Below the pieces are notes generated by a model. That model searched no databases. It had not been told where the DNA came from and saw only the letters and a list, made by a program, of their open reading frames with translations. Both the position numbers and the translations under genes were made by a program. From Dehalococcoidia bacterium (GTDB taxonomy: Bacteria; Chloroflexota; Dehalococcoidia; Dehalococcoidales; JAUYDJ01): 43,628 bases of DNA. Of this stretch, positions 1 through 9,003 are shown piece by piece. Every line of letters begins with the position of its first letter. The first letter of the stretch is position 1. Location of the stretch: assembly GCA_020353235.1 (NCBI GenBank), contig CP070693.1, positions 924,644 through 968,271 of the forward strand, read 5' to 3'.

Positions 1-457
1 GTGTAAAAACATCCCAGCTATTAGTAATATTAGCTGTTGGGGGTTGGTTACCAGCATTGTAAGTCTCTACAGTGTGCCAAGTTGAACCATCGTATATCTG
101 GAGTAAAATAGGATCGTCGTCGAAGTTGCTTTGATAGTGATATAGATACAGTGTAACGTTAGCAACTGGGCCAGCACCGACAGCAGAATCCTCCATACGG
201 AATGTCCAGTCATCACCATCCCATTTAGCACTAACTGCATTTGCCCAAGTCTCATCCCCAGAACCAAGGGCATTCTCTGGGTTATTCAATGTGATATCGC
301 CCGAAGAGACAGTATTATTGTCTGACCATAAACTCTCTGTATCTGGTGCAGCATAGACTATGGATGGCTGACCGAGTTGGCCGATCGGCCAGGGCCCAAC
401 CAGCATTGCGGCTAGAGCCAGTACTACGGCTACATTTATTAACCTATACCAATACAT
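1..457 (-). CDS. Exported protein, 5' part only (runs off window edge)
   Basis: An open frame starts at ATG 457 on the minus strand and stays open for 152 codons to base 1, so the C-terminus lies outside the window. The N-terminus (MYWYRLINVAVVLALAAMLV) is a typical signal peptide: positive charge, then a hydrophobic stretch. It is followed by a likely cleavage region near VYAAPDT at about residue 38. The mature part is acidic and rich in Asp, Asn, Thr and Trp, with repeated short patterns such as DGDDWTF and DGSTWHT, as seen in secreted beta-sandwich proteins. No catalytic motif is visible in this part. It is probably a surface or secreted protein; family not recognised. The start is plausible but the Shine-Dalgarno match is weak. 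Confidence 0.7.
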   Translation of the reverse strand, partial: MYWYRLINVAVVLALAAMLVGPWPIGQLGQPSIVYAAPDTESLWSDNNTVSSGDITLNNPENALGSGDETWANAVSAKWDGDDWTFRMEDSAVGAGPVANVTLYLYHYQSNFDDDPILLQIYDGSTWHTVETYNAGNQPPTANITNSWDVFT

Positions 458-1200
458 TCCATACCCGCGCTAGACTAATGGGCATTGTTGTTTGGTTTCT
501 TTCGGCGATACGAGTCAACCCTAACTATCTTCCCTTTCTTATTGATATACTTGTAGGATTTAACTTGAACTGCCCAGCCTCTTCGTCGTTGCTTAACCAT
601 TTTTTATTTTTTCCTGAACCATTTAGCGCTTATCTTGTGTTTGAAGATAATGTACTTTGAGTAATTTGTCAAGCAACCAAAAATAAATTTACTACACAAT
701 GATGTAGTCCAGTTTAATCAAGTAATTCATCGATATATTTTCGTTACCTTATATTACCATATCCAATACCATATCCAATGTATTCGAATAAAATTATGTC
801 CACTATACCTTATATTTCAAGAAGCGTAACACGTTTGGTTGGAGTAGTCATCCTCCATAAGTATGAATCTTGGACTAGTTATTCAGGGTGATTATAGGTA
901 GCTTCCCACTGGAACTCAGGAGAGCCTGATGCCACTCCCCAAAATCGTAACTACATTCCGCGCTCCAAGGGTTCATCTTCATCTTAAGATAGCGGTGCCT
1001 TATAAAACCTCAGATTATCCTGAAAGCTAACCGACCTCGTCTACCTCTGCAACATTTGACTCTTGTCACGCGGCCTTGTCGATGGTGGTCCGGCGAGTAT
1101 CTTCCTTTGTTGACAGGTCATCTTCGGCAGTCTAAAATATAGAAGTAGAGGCAGTTAGTCATCATTTTGTGATAAGGTCATGTGAAGGAGATGATGTTGC
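458..1200. other. Gene-poor AT-richer stretch
   Basis: About 740 bases separate the exported-protein gene from rpsU. Base composition is clearly more AT-rich than in the coding regions to the right, most strongly at 640-830. Frames on both strands are short and broken. On the minus strand between about 1120 and 880 there are short open segments, for example one containing KMNPWSAECSYDFGEWHQ, each ended by stops, so a decayed coding remnant is possible. I could not assign it. An rpsU promoter is expected in the last 100 bases, but I could not pick one with confidence. Confidence 0.4.
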
Positions 1201-1389
1201 GTGGCCAAAGTGAAGGCTGAGGAGAATGAGAGCTTTGAGAGCTTGCTTAAACGGTTTAACAAGGTGGTGCAGCAGGGGGGCATTCTATCTGAGATTCGTC
1301 GACGGGAACACTATGAGAAGCCTAGTGTAAAGCGCAAGCGCAAGGAAGCCGCCAAGAGACGCAAGAGTGCTCGGTCCTCAAGAAGGTAA
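1201..1389 (+). CDS. rpsU: 30S ribosomal protein S21
   Basis: The 62-residue product matches ribosomal protein S21 in length and layout: an N-terminal segment ([21 protein letters not shown]) followed by [22 protein letters not shown] and a very basic tail. S21 is a late-assembling small-subunit protein near the anti-Shine-Dalgarno end of 16S rRNA. The start is GTG at 1201, preceded by AAGGAG at 1185-1190. The gene is followed after 3 bases by the YqeY/GatB-like gene, a very common bacterial arrangement that supports both calls. Confidence 0.95.
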   Translation: MAKVKAEENESFESLLKRFNKVVQQGGILSEIRRREHYEKPSVKRKRKEAAKRRKSARSSRR

Positions 1390-1392
1390 TAA

Positions 1393-1851
1393 GTGGAAGT
1401 AGAGATTTCCCCACTACAACAGAAACTAATGGATGACCTTAAGCGGGCGATGAAGGGTGGGGATCGGGTCAGGAGTTCGGTTATTCGGCTTACTATGGCG
1501 GCCATCAAAAATGCCGAAATCGCCCGACAATCAAGTCTTAATGACACTGACATCTTGGGTGTTATTGCCAAGCAGGTCAAGCAGCGCCAGGAAAGTATTG
1601 AGTCCTTCAAGCAGGGTAATCGCCCCGACCTGCTGGCTCAGGAAGAGGCGGAAATGGCCATTCTTAACGCGTATCTGCCTCAGCAGATGAGTCGGGAAGA
1701 GGTTATTGCCGAAGCCCGCCGGGTAATTGCTGAAGTTGGGGCGGCGGGGCCTGGTGATAAAGGTAAGGTCATGCCCCCGCTCATTGCCCAGCTCAAAGGC
1801 AGGGCTGACGGCCGGGTGATAAACGAGGTGGTCACTGAACTACTTAGTTAA
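1393..1851 (+). CDS. yqeY: YqeY/GatB domain-containing protein
   Basis: The product is 152 residues. It has the family pattern of an N-terminal helical domain (QQKLMDDLKRAMKGGDRVRSSVIRLTMAAIKNAEI) and a C-terminal domain resembling the tRNA-binding tail of GatB (EEVIAEARRVIAEVGA, GKVMPPLIAQLKGRADGRVINEVV). Family members are about 147-150 residues long, so it looks complete. The role is not firmly known; the fold suggests a link to tRNA or aminoacylation. The start is GTG, 3 bases after the rpsU stop, so the two genes are almost certainly cotranscribed. A terminator follows. Confidence 0.92.
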   Translation: MEVEISPLQQKLMDDLKRAMKGGDRVRSSVIRLTMAAIKNAEIARQSSLNDTDILGVIAKQVKQRQESIESFKQGNRPDLLAQEEAEMAILNAYLPQQMSREEVIAEARRVIAEVGAAGPGDKGKVMPPLIAQLKGRADGRVINEVVTELLS

Positions 1852-1878
1852 GAAAAAAGTTAGTAAAAGTGGATTATA

Positions 1879-1922
1879 TTCCTCTCCAAAGCAGTCTATT
1901 TGTGGCGGAGAGGAATTTTTTT
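1879..1922 (+). terminator. Rho-independent terminator after rpsU-yqeY
   Basis: The inverted repeat TTCCTCTCC (1879-1887) and GGAGAGGAA (1907-1915) forms a 9-bp stem and is followed directly by seven Ts (1916-1922). It ends the rpsU-yqeY transcript before purL. Confidence 0.88.
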
Positions 1923-1948
1923 ATAATTAATAAAAGGGGGGGCTGATT

Positions 1949-4150
1949 ATGGGCATTGATAAGCGGGTACTAGAGGAGGTCGCGTTAAGCGAGGCAGAGT
2001 ATGACTTAATCGTCCGCCGGCTGGGTCGGGAGCCGACCATTACCGAAATTGGCATGTTCGGCTCTCTGTGGAGCGAGCACTGCGGCTATAAGCATTCCAA
2101 GCTTCTATTCCGGTTCTTTCCGGCGCTGAAAAAGAGGATGCTGGCTGACATCGGTGCCGAGAATGCGGGGGCGGTGGCTATTGGTGGTGGGCTGGCGGTG
2201 GTGATGAAGGTGGAGTCCCATAATCACCCCTCGGCGATTGAACCCTATCAGGGGGCAGCCAGTGGCTATGGTGGGGTGGCTAGGGATGTCCTGAGCATGG
2301 GGGCCCGCCCGGTAGTGGCCATCAATTCCCTCCGCTTTGGGCCCTTAGATGACCCCCATAACCGCCACCTGTTCAGCCAGGCGGTGGCTGGCTTTACTGA
2401 TTACGTCAAAGAGCTGGGTATCCCCTGCATCGCCGGGGAGGTCTTCTTTTCCAGCTCGTATTCGGCCAACCCGCTGGTTAATGCTATGTCAGGCGGTATC
2501 GTGGCGGTTGACAAAATGGTCAGGGCAAGGGCCAGCGGCGTGGGTAACCTGCTGATGATAGTTGGCGTCAGGACCGGTCGGGACGGTGTTCACGGCGCAT
2601 CAGGGCTGGCCTCAAAGACATTTGAGGAAGAGCCGGAGGCAAGTACCGCGGTTCTGTCCAGTGACCCCGTCGTGGAGAAGCGGCTGATTGAAGCCTGCCT
2701 GGAGCTGGCGGGCACCGGCTGGCTGGTCGGTATGCAGGACCTGGGGGCGGCGGGCTTAACATCTTCCACCGTGGAAATGGCCGCCCGGGCGGACAGCGGT
2801 ATTGAGATTGACGTGCTTAAGGTGCCTCGTCGTGAGGAAGGTATAACCCCGTATGAGATTATGCTCTCCGAAACACAGGAGAGGATGCTGGTAATTATCA
2901 AGAAGGGGTGTGAGGATAGGGTGACCGACCTGTTCCGGCGCTGGGGACTGGAAAGCAGTATCATCGGTCGGGTCACCGACGATGGGCTGGCCCGAATTAA
3001 AGAGGGCGACAAGATAGTCGCTGAAGCCCCGACCAAGCTGCTTACCGACCCCCCGCTGTATCAGTACCGGGTCAGCAAGCCGAAGTGGTTAAGTGAAATT
3101 CAGGTGCTGAAGCTGGAAGGTATCCCTGACCTTGACCTTAACCGGGCGCAATCGGTCTTTCTCCAGATTTTAGCCTCATCCAATATCTGCAGCCGGGAAT
3201 GGATATTCAAGCACCCTGATGCCAGTGTCCAGACCGATGTGGTGCCTGCCGGTGGTGATGGTGGCGTGGTGCGGTTGGAAGGCAGCAAGCGGGCACTCTC
3301 GTTTACGGTAGACGCCAATGGGCGCTATTGCTACCTTGACCCTTACGCCGGTGGTTCTATTGCTGTGGCTGAGGCCTCCCGGAATCTGGTGTGCACCGGC
3401 GCCCAACCCCTGGCGGTTACCGATAGCCTTAATCTGGGCAATCCGGAGAAAAAGGATGTCTATTATCAGCTTAAGGAGTGCATCCGCGGCATAGGTAGCG
3501 CCTGCCGCAGGCTGGGTGTCCCCGTTATCAGTGGCAATGTCAGCCTGTATAACGAGGCCAAAGCCGGGCCAATCTACCCGACACCAATTTGCGGCATGGT
3601 GGGTCTGATTGAGGATATCGACCTGCGCTGTGATATCGGTTTCCGTGATGAGGGCGACCAGGTATTCTTGCTGGGTGGTGACCTTGATGGTGGTGAACTG
3701 GGGGGCAGCGAGTACCTTGAGCTGGTTCACGGCCTGGTTAGGGGGAGGCCCCGCATTGACCTGGCTCTGGAAAAGAGGGTGCAGTCCTGTTGCCTGAAGG
3801 CTATCCGGCAGGGGGTTATTGCTTCGGCGCATGACTGCTCTGAAGGTGGCCTGGCGGTTACGCTGGCGGAGTGCTGTTTGCGAAAAGGTTTTGGCTTTGA
3901 GCGGAAGGGGTGGCGAATTGAGGGCAGACTGGATGCCGCCCTGTTCGGTGAAGCCCAGTCCAGGATTGTGGTCTCGGTAAAGCCGGAGAAAGCTCGCCGG
4001 CTGGAGGAAATGGCGGCGGCCAGTCGCGTGCCGCTGATCAGGCTGGGGATGGTGGGAGGCAGGCGGTTTACCATTGAGGGCTACCTTGCCCTTCCTCTGG
4101 AGCAGATTGATTCCGCCTGGCGGGAGAGCCTGGATAAAATTATGGCTTAA
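1949..4150 (+). CDS. purL: Phosphoribosylformylglycinamidine synthase subunit PurL
   Basis: PurL carries out the ATP-dependent conversion of FGAR to FGAM in purine synthesis, working with the glutaminase PurQ and the small subunit PurS. The 733-residue length is that of the small, three-component PurL type rather than the roughly 1300-residue single-chain form. Visible hallmarks are the N-terminal SLWSEHCGYKHSK motif, VMKVESHNHPSAIEPYQGAA with GGVARD (nucleotide-binding domain), MQDLGAAGLTSSTVEMA, and a second related half with CSEGGLAVTLAEC. The ATG start at 1949 is preceded by a strong GGGGGGG ribosome-binding stretch. No purQ or purS lies in this window. The end overlaps the convergent radical SAM gene by 4 bases. 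Confidence 0.96.
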   Translation: MGIDKRVLEEVALSEAEYDLIVRRLGREPTITEIGMFGSLWSEHCGYKHSKLLFRFFPALKKRMLADIGAENAGAVAIGGGLAVVMKVESHNHPSAIEPYQGAASGYGGVARDVLSMGARPVVAINSLRFGPLDDPHNRHLFSQAVAGFTDYVKELGIPCIAGEVFFSSSYSANPLVNAMSGGIVAVDKMVRARASGVGNLLMIVGVRTGRDGVHGASGLASKTFEEEPEASTAVLSSDPVVEKRLIEACLELAGTGWLVGMQDLGAAGLTSSTVEMAARADSGIEIDVLKVPRREEGITPYEIMLSETQERMLVIIKKGCEDRVTDLFRRWGLESSIIGRVTDDGLARIKEGDKIVAEAPTKLLTDPPLYQYRVSKPKWLSEIQVLKLEGIPDLDLNRAQSVFLQILASSNICSREWIFKHPDASVQTDVVPAGGDGGVVRLEGSKRALSFTVDANGRYCYLDPYAGGSIAVAEASRNLVCTGAQPLAVTDSLNLGNPEKKDVYYQLKECIRGIGSACRRLGVPVISGNVSLYNEAKAGPIYPTPICGMVGLIEDIDLRCDIGFRDEGDQVFLLGGDLDGGELGGSEYLELVHGLVRGRPRIDLALEKRVQSCCLKAIRQGVIASAHDCSEGGLAVTLAECCLRKGFGFERKGWRIEGRLDAALFGEAQSRIVVSVKPEKARRLEEMAAASRVPLIRLGMVGGRRFTIEGYLALPLEQIDSAWRESLDKIMA

Positions 4151-5733
4151 TACTGAGCCAGGGCTCTCTCCAGCTCCTGCTTGAGGTGCGCCGTCTTGGT
4201 GCCGGAGTCGATTATATCCCAGGGCAGTTTCTGGGTTTTGTCCCACCGCTGGTGGGCGTAGAAATCAACATCCAGCTGGCACTTGGCTACCGCCCGGCGC
4301 CAGCCGGCCAGGGAAAAGTCTTCCCAGTTGGCCAGCACCTCAGCCAGTCTGGCATCACCCCGTGACAGCACTGCCTGAATCTGGCTCCAAGCGGGGCTTT
4401 CTGCCTTGACCTTAATCCCCTTTGGTTGCAGCATGCTTTTGATGAAAGACAGGCGGTGCTTCAGAGTGGCGATTGTCGCCATCGGTAGCCACTGGAAGGG
4501 CGTGCCTGCCTTGGGGACAAAGGGTGCTAAATTCAGGACGAGGCGGACGCCGGTCTGCCGTTTATCCAGAATTTGCTTGCTTTTAAGGGTCAGGTCTATC
4601 ATGGCGGCGATATCCTCATCCGTCTCCGAGGGCAGACCGAGCATGAAATAGAGCTTGAGCTGTTTTATGCCCAGCCCGGCAATTTTGTCTATCGACTGCA
4701 GGATATCGTCTTCGGAGACGTCTTTTTTGATGACCCGGCGCAGTCGCGCCGAGCCCGCCTCCGGGGCGAGAGCGATGGTGCGGGCACTTCCCCGGGCCAT
4801 TTCCCTCAATACGATGTGGGACGTGGGTTTCATTCTCAGCGAGCTGACCGAGAGCTCCGCCCCCATCTGGCGCAGTTTGATTAATAGTTCCTCTATCTGG
4901 GGGTGGTCGGGAACGGCTGCTCCCACCAGCCCTAGGCGCTGGCGATGCTTCAGCCCCCGTTCTGCCTCGGCGAGAATCTTATCTAGCGGGTGGCAGCGCA
5001 TGGGGCGGAAGGCGTTTTTGGTCAGGCAGAAGCGGCAACCCCAGTTGCAGCCCCGCTCCACCTCAATCAGATACAGGTCACCCAGTTCGGTATCCGGGGT
5101 GAGTATCACCGAACTGACCGTCGCCTCGTCTAGGCTTGGCGCCCACTGGCGTTTAACCGGGATATTAATGGGGTAGCGGGACACATAGACGCCGGGTAGC
5201 TTGGCCAGTGCCTTGAGTAGTTCGTCTCTCTTGCCGCTGATGCCCCCGCTTATCACCGGTAGCATTGCCGGCAGTATTGCCTCGGCTTCACCAATACACA
5301 AGGCGTCAAAGAAGGGGGCGAGGGGCATCGGGTTGGCGATGATACAGGGGCCGCCGGCGATAACCAGCGGGTGGCTCTCGTTGCGTTCCGCGGCATAGAG
5401 GGGCAGACCACTGGTTTTCAGAATCTGGATCACATTGAAGTAGTCAAGCTCGTAGGAAACGGTGAAGGCAAGGACGGCAAAGTCACTCAGCGGCCGCTGC
5501 GATTCCAGTGAGATAATAGCCTGCCCTTTATCCCAGAAAGCCCTTTCAGCGACGATATCCTGATAGCTGTTCAGGTAGCGGTAGAGGGTGTGCAGCCCCA
5601 GGTTGGACATGCCCACGTAGTAAGAGTTGGGGTAAATAAGGGCGATGGGGAGCCGGCCTCCCCAGTCTTTTAAGATTACCCCTTCTTCTCGGGCCAGCCT
5701 TCGTCTGGCCTCTTTGACTTCATCCCAGCCCAT
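4147..5733 (-). CDS. B12-binding-type radical SAM protein (TIGR03960-like)
   Basis: The 528-residue protein has an N-terminal B12-binding-like region (ALIYPNSYYVGMSNLGLHTLYRYLN, about residues 31-55; VIAGGPCIIANPMPLAPFFDALCIGEAE, about 124-151). The radical SAM core follows, with cluster cysteines C229, C233 and C236 in GCNWGCRFC. MLGLPSETDEDI is typical of the SAM-binding barrel. In many bacteria this module is fused or adjacent to a DUF2344 domain (TIGR03936); here the DUF2344 protein is encoded separately at 15948-16589. The substrate is unknown. The gene lies 3 bases downstream of the NYN-domain gene, so the two form an operon. Its stop overlaps purL convergently. Confidence 0.9.
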   Translation of the reverse strand: MGWDEVKEARRRLAREEGVILKDWGGRLPIALIYPNSYYVGMSNLGLHTLYRYLNSYQDIVAERAFWDKGQAIISLESQRPLSDFAVLAFTVSYELDYFNVIQILKTSGLPLYAAERNESHPLVIAGGPCIIANPMPLAPFFDALCIGEAEAILPAMLPVISGGISGKRDELLKALAKLPGVYVSRYPINIPVKRQWAPSLDEATVSSVILTPDTELGDLYLIEVERGCNWGCRFCLTKNAFRPMRCHPLDKILAEAERGLKHRQRLGLVGAAVPDHPQIEELLIKLRQMGAELSVSSLRMKPTSHIVLREMARGSARTIALAPEAGSARLRRVIKKDVSEDDILQSIDKIAGLGIKQLKLYFMLGLPSETDEDIAAMIDLTLKSKQILDKRQTGVRLVLNLAPFVPKAGTPFQWLPMATIATLKHRLSFIKSMLQPKGIKVKAESPAWSQIQAVLSRGDARLAEVLANWEDFSLAGWRRAVAKCQLDVDFYAHQRWDKTQKLPWDIIDSGTKTAHLKQELERALAQY

Positions 5734-5736
5734 AGG

Positions 5737-6276
5737 CTATTTCCAGCAACCCCGCAGCAACCTTCCGTCTATGGTGACCACTTTATCGGCCACCTTTCTT
5801 AACTGCAGGGAGGTCCGCTCCTTGCCGAAGAGAGCCACTTCCATATTCTTGCCGTTGTCCTTGACTGCCTGGATGGCAGCCACAAAATCGTTATCGCCCG
5901 CCACCAGGACGGCGGTATCATAATTGTTCTTATAACTATGAGTTATCATATCGGTAGCCAGCAGGATATCCACCCCCTTTTCGTAGGGTGGGCTGCTCGG
6001 CCAGTTGGTATAGACCAGGCGCCCCAGCCTCAGTTCGGTGTAGGGGATGGCGCTCACCCCGGCGAAGAACTTCTGCTGGTGCTGGTAGCGTTCCGGTTCC
6101 TCCCGCCGCCCCACCTGGGCGTTGTAGTAATAGATTCTGATTAGCCGGCGCTTGTCTATCAGCTTATAGCAGAACCGGCCAATGTCTATGTCCGAGCGTT
6201 TGAAGAAGTGTTTCAGGGAGTGGTACATATTGCTCCCGTCAATAAAAATCATCACCCTCTCTGACCTGTCTGCCAT
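5737..6276 (-). CDS. NYN-domain (LabA/DUF88-type) putative ribonuclease
   Basis: The 179-residue protein carries the acidic residues of the PIN-like NYN fold: VMIFIDGSNMYHSL (D13, N16), KGVDILLATDM (D103, D109) and VLVAGDNDFVAAI (D128, D130). These residues normally bind divalent metal for RNA cleavage. DUF88/LabA proteins are small single-domain members of this group, and the length fits. The ATG start is preceded by a GGGGGA ribosome-binding stretch. It is the first gene of a two-gene operon with the radical SAM gene, which suggests that the two may work on the same RNA substrate; that link is inference. Confidence 0.88.
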   Translation of the reverse strand: MADRSERVMIFIDGSNMYHSLKHFFKRSDIDIGRFCYKLIDKRRLIRIYYYNAQVGRREEPERYQHQQKFFAGVSAIPYTELRLGRLVYTNWPSSPPYEKGVDILLATDMITHSYKNNYDTAVLVAGDNDFVAAIQAVKDNGKNMEVALFGKERTSLQLRKVADKVVTIDGRLLRGCWK

Positions 6277-6365
6277 ATTTCATCCCCCTTCTGGATTATC
6301 ATTATGTTTACTGGACTAATTATATCGCCTCAGGGGGAGAATTGCGAGGGGGGTGCCAAAACAAG

Positions 6366-6398
6366 TGCCCTCTCCCTTTAGAGTTAGAGGAGAGGGCA
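6366..6398 (-). terminator. Hairpin terminator downstream of nrdJ
   Basis: A perfect 10-bp inverted repeat, TGCCCTCTCC (6366-6375) and GGAGAGGGCA (6389-6398), lies about 30 bases beyond the nrdJ stop. On the minus strand the stem is followed by CTTGTTTTGG, a moderate T-tract, so termination is likely but not textbook. Confidence 0.65.
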
Positions 6399-6429
6399 AA
6401 AATTGAAGTGAAAGGTGGAAATTCCCACC

Positions 6430-9003
6430 CTAGCACTTGGTATAACCGCAGCTGTGGCAGACGAAGCATCCTTCCTGATAGGTGAGCAGTCCACCGCAAT
6501 CAGGGCAGGGGCACTGTCCAGCCGGGCTGCGCGCCAGCCCGTAGTCCTCCGGCTTGGGCTTGCCGTCATAGCCGGTGGTGTGCTTCTCCAGGACGCTGGC
6601 GATGGCGTCAGCGCAGGAGAGGATGGACTTGCCCTCTTCCCAGGCAATATTGGGACAGCGGATGCCCCTTAGTTGCCTCACTATTGAGCTGACATCTACC
6701 CCTGACCTCAGCGCCAGGGAGATGAGCCGGCAGGTGGCTTCCAGCTGGGCGGTGGCACAGCCCCCCGCCTTGCCCAGAGTGGAGAAGACCTCGCATATCC
6801 CCTCTTCATCCCAGTTCATGGTGACATACATGTTGCCGCAGCCGGTGGTCACCTTCTCCGTTATCCCTTTGGTTGTCTTGTCCCTCTTGCGGGGGGTGCG
6901 CCCGGTACCTTCAACCTTCTCCTTCTCTTTTTTGCCCGTGGTCAGCACCTGTCCCTCACGGCTGCCGTCGCGGTAGATGGTTATCCCCTTCAGGCCCAGT
7001 TCATAAGCCATTAGGTAGACCTGGGCGATATCTTCTTTGGTCGCCTGCCGGGGGAAGTTGACCGTCTTGGAGACGGCGTTATCGGTGGACTTCTGGAAAG
7101 CCGCCTGCATCCTGACGTGCCACTCCGGACTAATCTCGTGGGCGGTGACAAACATCCGCTTGATTTTATCGGGCACTCCGGCTATGTCGTGGAGCTTGAC
7201 CCCCGAGGCGAGCTGTTTCATCATCTCCTCGGAGTAGAAGCCCTCTTTTCGGGCGACCTCATCAAAATGGGGGTTCACCTCGATGAGCTGGGCACCATCC
7301 AGGATATTCCGGGTGTAGCTCAGGGCAAAGAGGGGCTCAATACCGCTGGAGCAGCTGGCGATTATGCTCAGGGTCCCGGTGGGGGCAATGGTGGTGCAGG
7401 AGGCGTTTCTTACCCGCGGGGCATCGGGGGTATTGTAGATACTGTCCTCAAAAGCGGGGAAGATGCCACGCTCTTTGGCTAATTCCACTGAGGCCTGGCG
7501 TGCTTGGTTACTGACGAACTGCATCACCTCGGCGCCGACCCCGAGCGCCTCTTCGGAGTCATAGGGGATGCCGAGCTGGATGAGCATATCGGCAAAGCCC
7601 ATTATCCCCAGCCCTATCTTGCGCGTATTTCGGGTCATTTCGGCAATCTGGGGCAGGGGGAACTTGTTGACATCAATGACATTATCCAAAAATCTGACCA
7701 CGATTTTTACCGTCCGGGCCAGCTTCTCATAATCAATCTCAGCTGTGCCATTACGGCTTTTAAGCATCTGGTTCAGGTTAATCGAGCCCAGGTTGCACGA
7801 CTCATAGGGGAGCAGGGGTTGCTCACCGCAGGGGTTGGTGCTCTCAATGCTGCCCAGTTTGGGGGTGGGGTTGTCCTGATTGATGTGGTCAATAAAGACA
7901 ATACCTGGGTCGCCCGTTTTCCAGGCCATGGCCAGTATCTGGTCAAAAACATCTTTGGCATTGAGCTTTTTTACCACCTGTTTGGTGCTCGGATTTATTA
8001 AATTATAATCAGTGCCCGCCTTGACCGCTTCCATAAACTGGCTGGTTACCGCTACCGAGAGGTTGAAATTGGTGAAGACCGCCGGGTCCTCTTTGGCGGT
8101 GATGAACTTCATAATATCGGGGTGGTCAATACTGAGTATGGCCATGTTGGCCCCCCGCCGCATGCCGCCTTGCTTGATGACATCGGTGGCGGTGTCAAAG
8201 GCGCGCATAAAAGAGACCGGGCCGCTGGCGACGCCGCCGGTGGAGCCAACCCTATCTTTCTCCGGTCTCAGCCGGGAGAAAGAAAAGCCGGTGCCGCCGC
8301 CGCTCTTGTGGATTAAGGCGGTGTTTTTGACCGCCTCAAAGATGGACTCCATGGAGTCCTCAATGGGCAGGACAAAGCAGGCAGACAGCTGCCCCAGCTC
8401 CCGCCCGGCGTTCATCAGCGTCGGCGAGTTGGGCAAAAAATCTAGGCTGGTCATGAGCTGATAGAACTCGGCTTCCATGGCCTTGACATCCGCCTTGGGG
8501 TTGTAGTTGAGCTCAGCCGAGGCCACCGTCTGGGCAACCCGGTGGAACATCTCCTCCGCTGTTTCAATTACCTGCCCCTCTTTGTCTTTCTTCAAGTATC
8601 TCTTGCGCAGGACGTGAAGGGCGTTCTCGGTGAGACTTAAGGCGGCGGTGGTCGCCGCTTTGGCCTTTGTTTTCACTCTCATTTCCATTTTTGGTTTGAC
8701 CTCCTCTGGTGGCGCTGGCTTTCTGGCATCCAGAAATTCCTTCACTATAGACAGGATGTTAAAGTCTCTGGTCGAGCGCCGCTGGCGTTGGCTGGACTCC
8801 GGGACGAGGTGTTCCATACCGGGCAAGGGCCGCTCGGCGCGTTTCCTTTCGGCTAGCTGCCGCTCCAGGCGTTCAATCACCTGCTGCACCAGCCGCTCGA
8901 TTTGCTGCCGGTCCGACATCCCGATGGACTCGGCGATGCGGAAGATTTCGCGGGCAATCTGGTTACGGTTGAGCCTTTTTTCGGGTTGACCTGATTTATT
9001 CAT
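6430..9003 (-). CDS. nrdJ: Adenosylcobalamin-dependent (class II) ribonucleotide reductase
   Basis: This 857-residue enzyme reduces ribonucleotides to deoxyribonucleotides using a radical from adenosylcobalamin. Recognisable parts are the KSGGGTGFSFSRLRP region, the catalytic NPCGEQPLLPYESCNLGSIN segment (active-site Cys and Glu), ASCTTIAPTGTLSIIASCSSGIEPLFA, and a C-terminal zinc-ribbon-like tail (CPCPDCGGLL, CFVCHSCGYTKC) typical of the long TIGR02504-type NrdJ. The N-terminal ~65 residues are a charged helical extension. The start ATG overlaps the nrdR stop as ATGA, so the two are translationally coupled. The enzyme works without oxygen but needs B12, which fits an anaerobe. Confidence 0.95.
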   Translation of the reverse strand: MNKSGQPEKRLNRNQIAREIFRIAESIGMSDRQQIERLVQQVIERLERQLAERKRAERPLPGMEHLVPESSQRQRRSTRDFNILSIVKEFLDARKPAPPEEVKPKMEMRVKTKAKAATTAALSLTENALHVLRKRYLKKDKEGQVIETAEEMFHRVAQTVASAELNYNPKADVKAMEAEFYQLMTSLDFLPNSPTLMNAGRELGQLSACFVLPIEDSMESIFEAVKNTALIHKSGGGTGFSFSRLRPEKDRVGSTGGVASGPVSFMRAFDTATDVIKQGGMRRGANMAILSIDHPDIMKFITAKEDPAVFTNFNLSVAVTSQFMEAVKAGTDYNLINPSTKQVVKKLNAKDVFDQILAMAWKTGDPGIVFIDHINQDNPTPKLGSIESTNPCGEQPLLPYESCNLGSINLNQMLKSRNGTAEIDYEKLARTVKIVVRFLDNVIDVNKFPLPQIAEMTRNTRKIGLGIMGFADMLIQLGIPYDSEEALGVGAEVMQFVSNQARQASVELAKERGIFPAFEDSIYNTPDAPRVRNASCTTIAPTGTLSIIASCSSGIEPLFALSYTRNILDGAQLIEVNPHFDEVARKEGFYSEEMMKQLASGVKLHDIAGVPDKIKRMFVTAHEISPEWHVRMQAAFQKSTDNAVSKTVNFPRQATKEDIAQVYLMAYELGLKGITIYRDGSREGQVLTTGKKEKEKVEGTGRTPRKRDKTTKGITEKVTTGCGNMYVTMNWDEEGICEVFSTLGKAGGCATAQLEATCRLISLALRSGVDVSSIVRQLRGIRCPNIAWEEGKSILSCADAIASVLEKHTTGYDGKPKPEDYGLARSPAGQCPCPDCGGLLTYQEGCFVCHSCGYTKC

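Noticed and set aside
346-660. 104-codon plus-strand frame at the left edge
   Set aside because: It overlaps the signal-peptide region of the minus-strand exported protein, which reads far more like a protein.
3176-4246. 356-codon open frame antisense to purL
   Set aside because: It lies opposite purL, which has clear family motifs; long antisense frames are expected in G+C-rich genes. No ribosome-binding site or recognisable domain.
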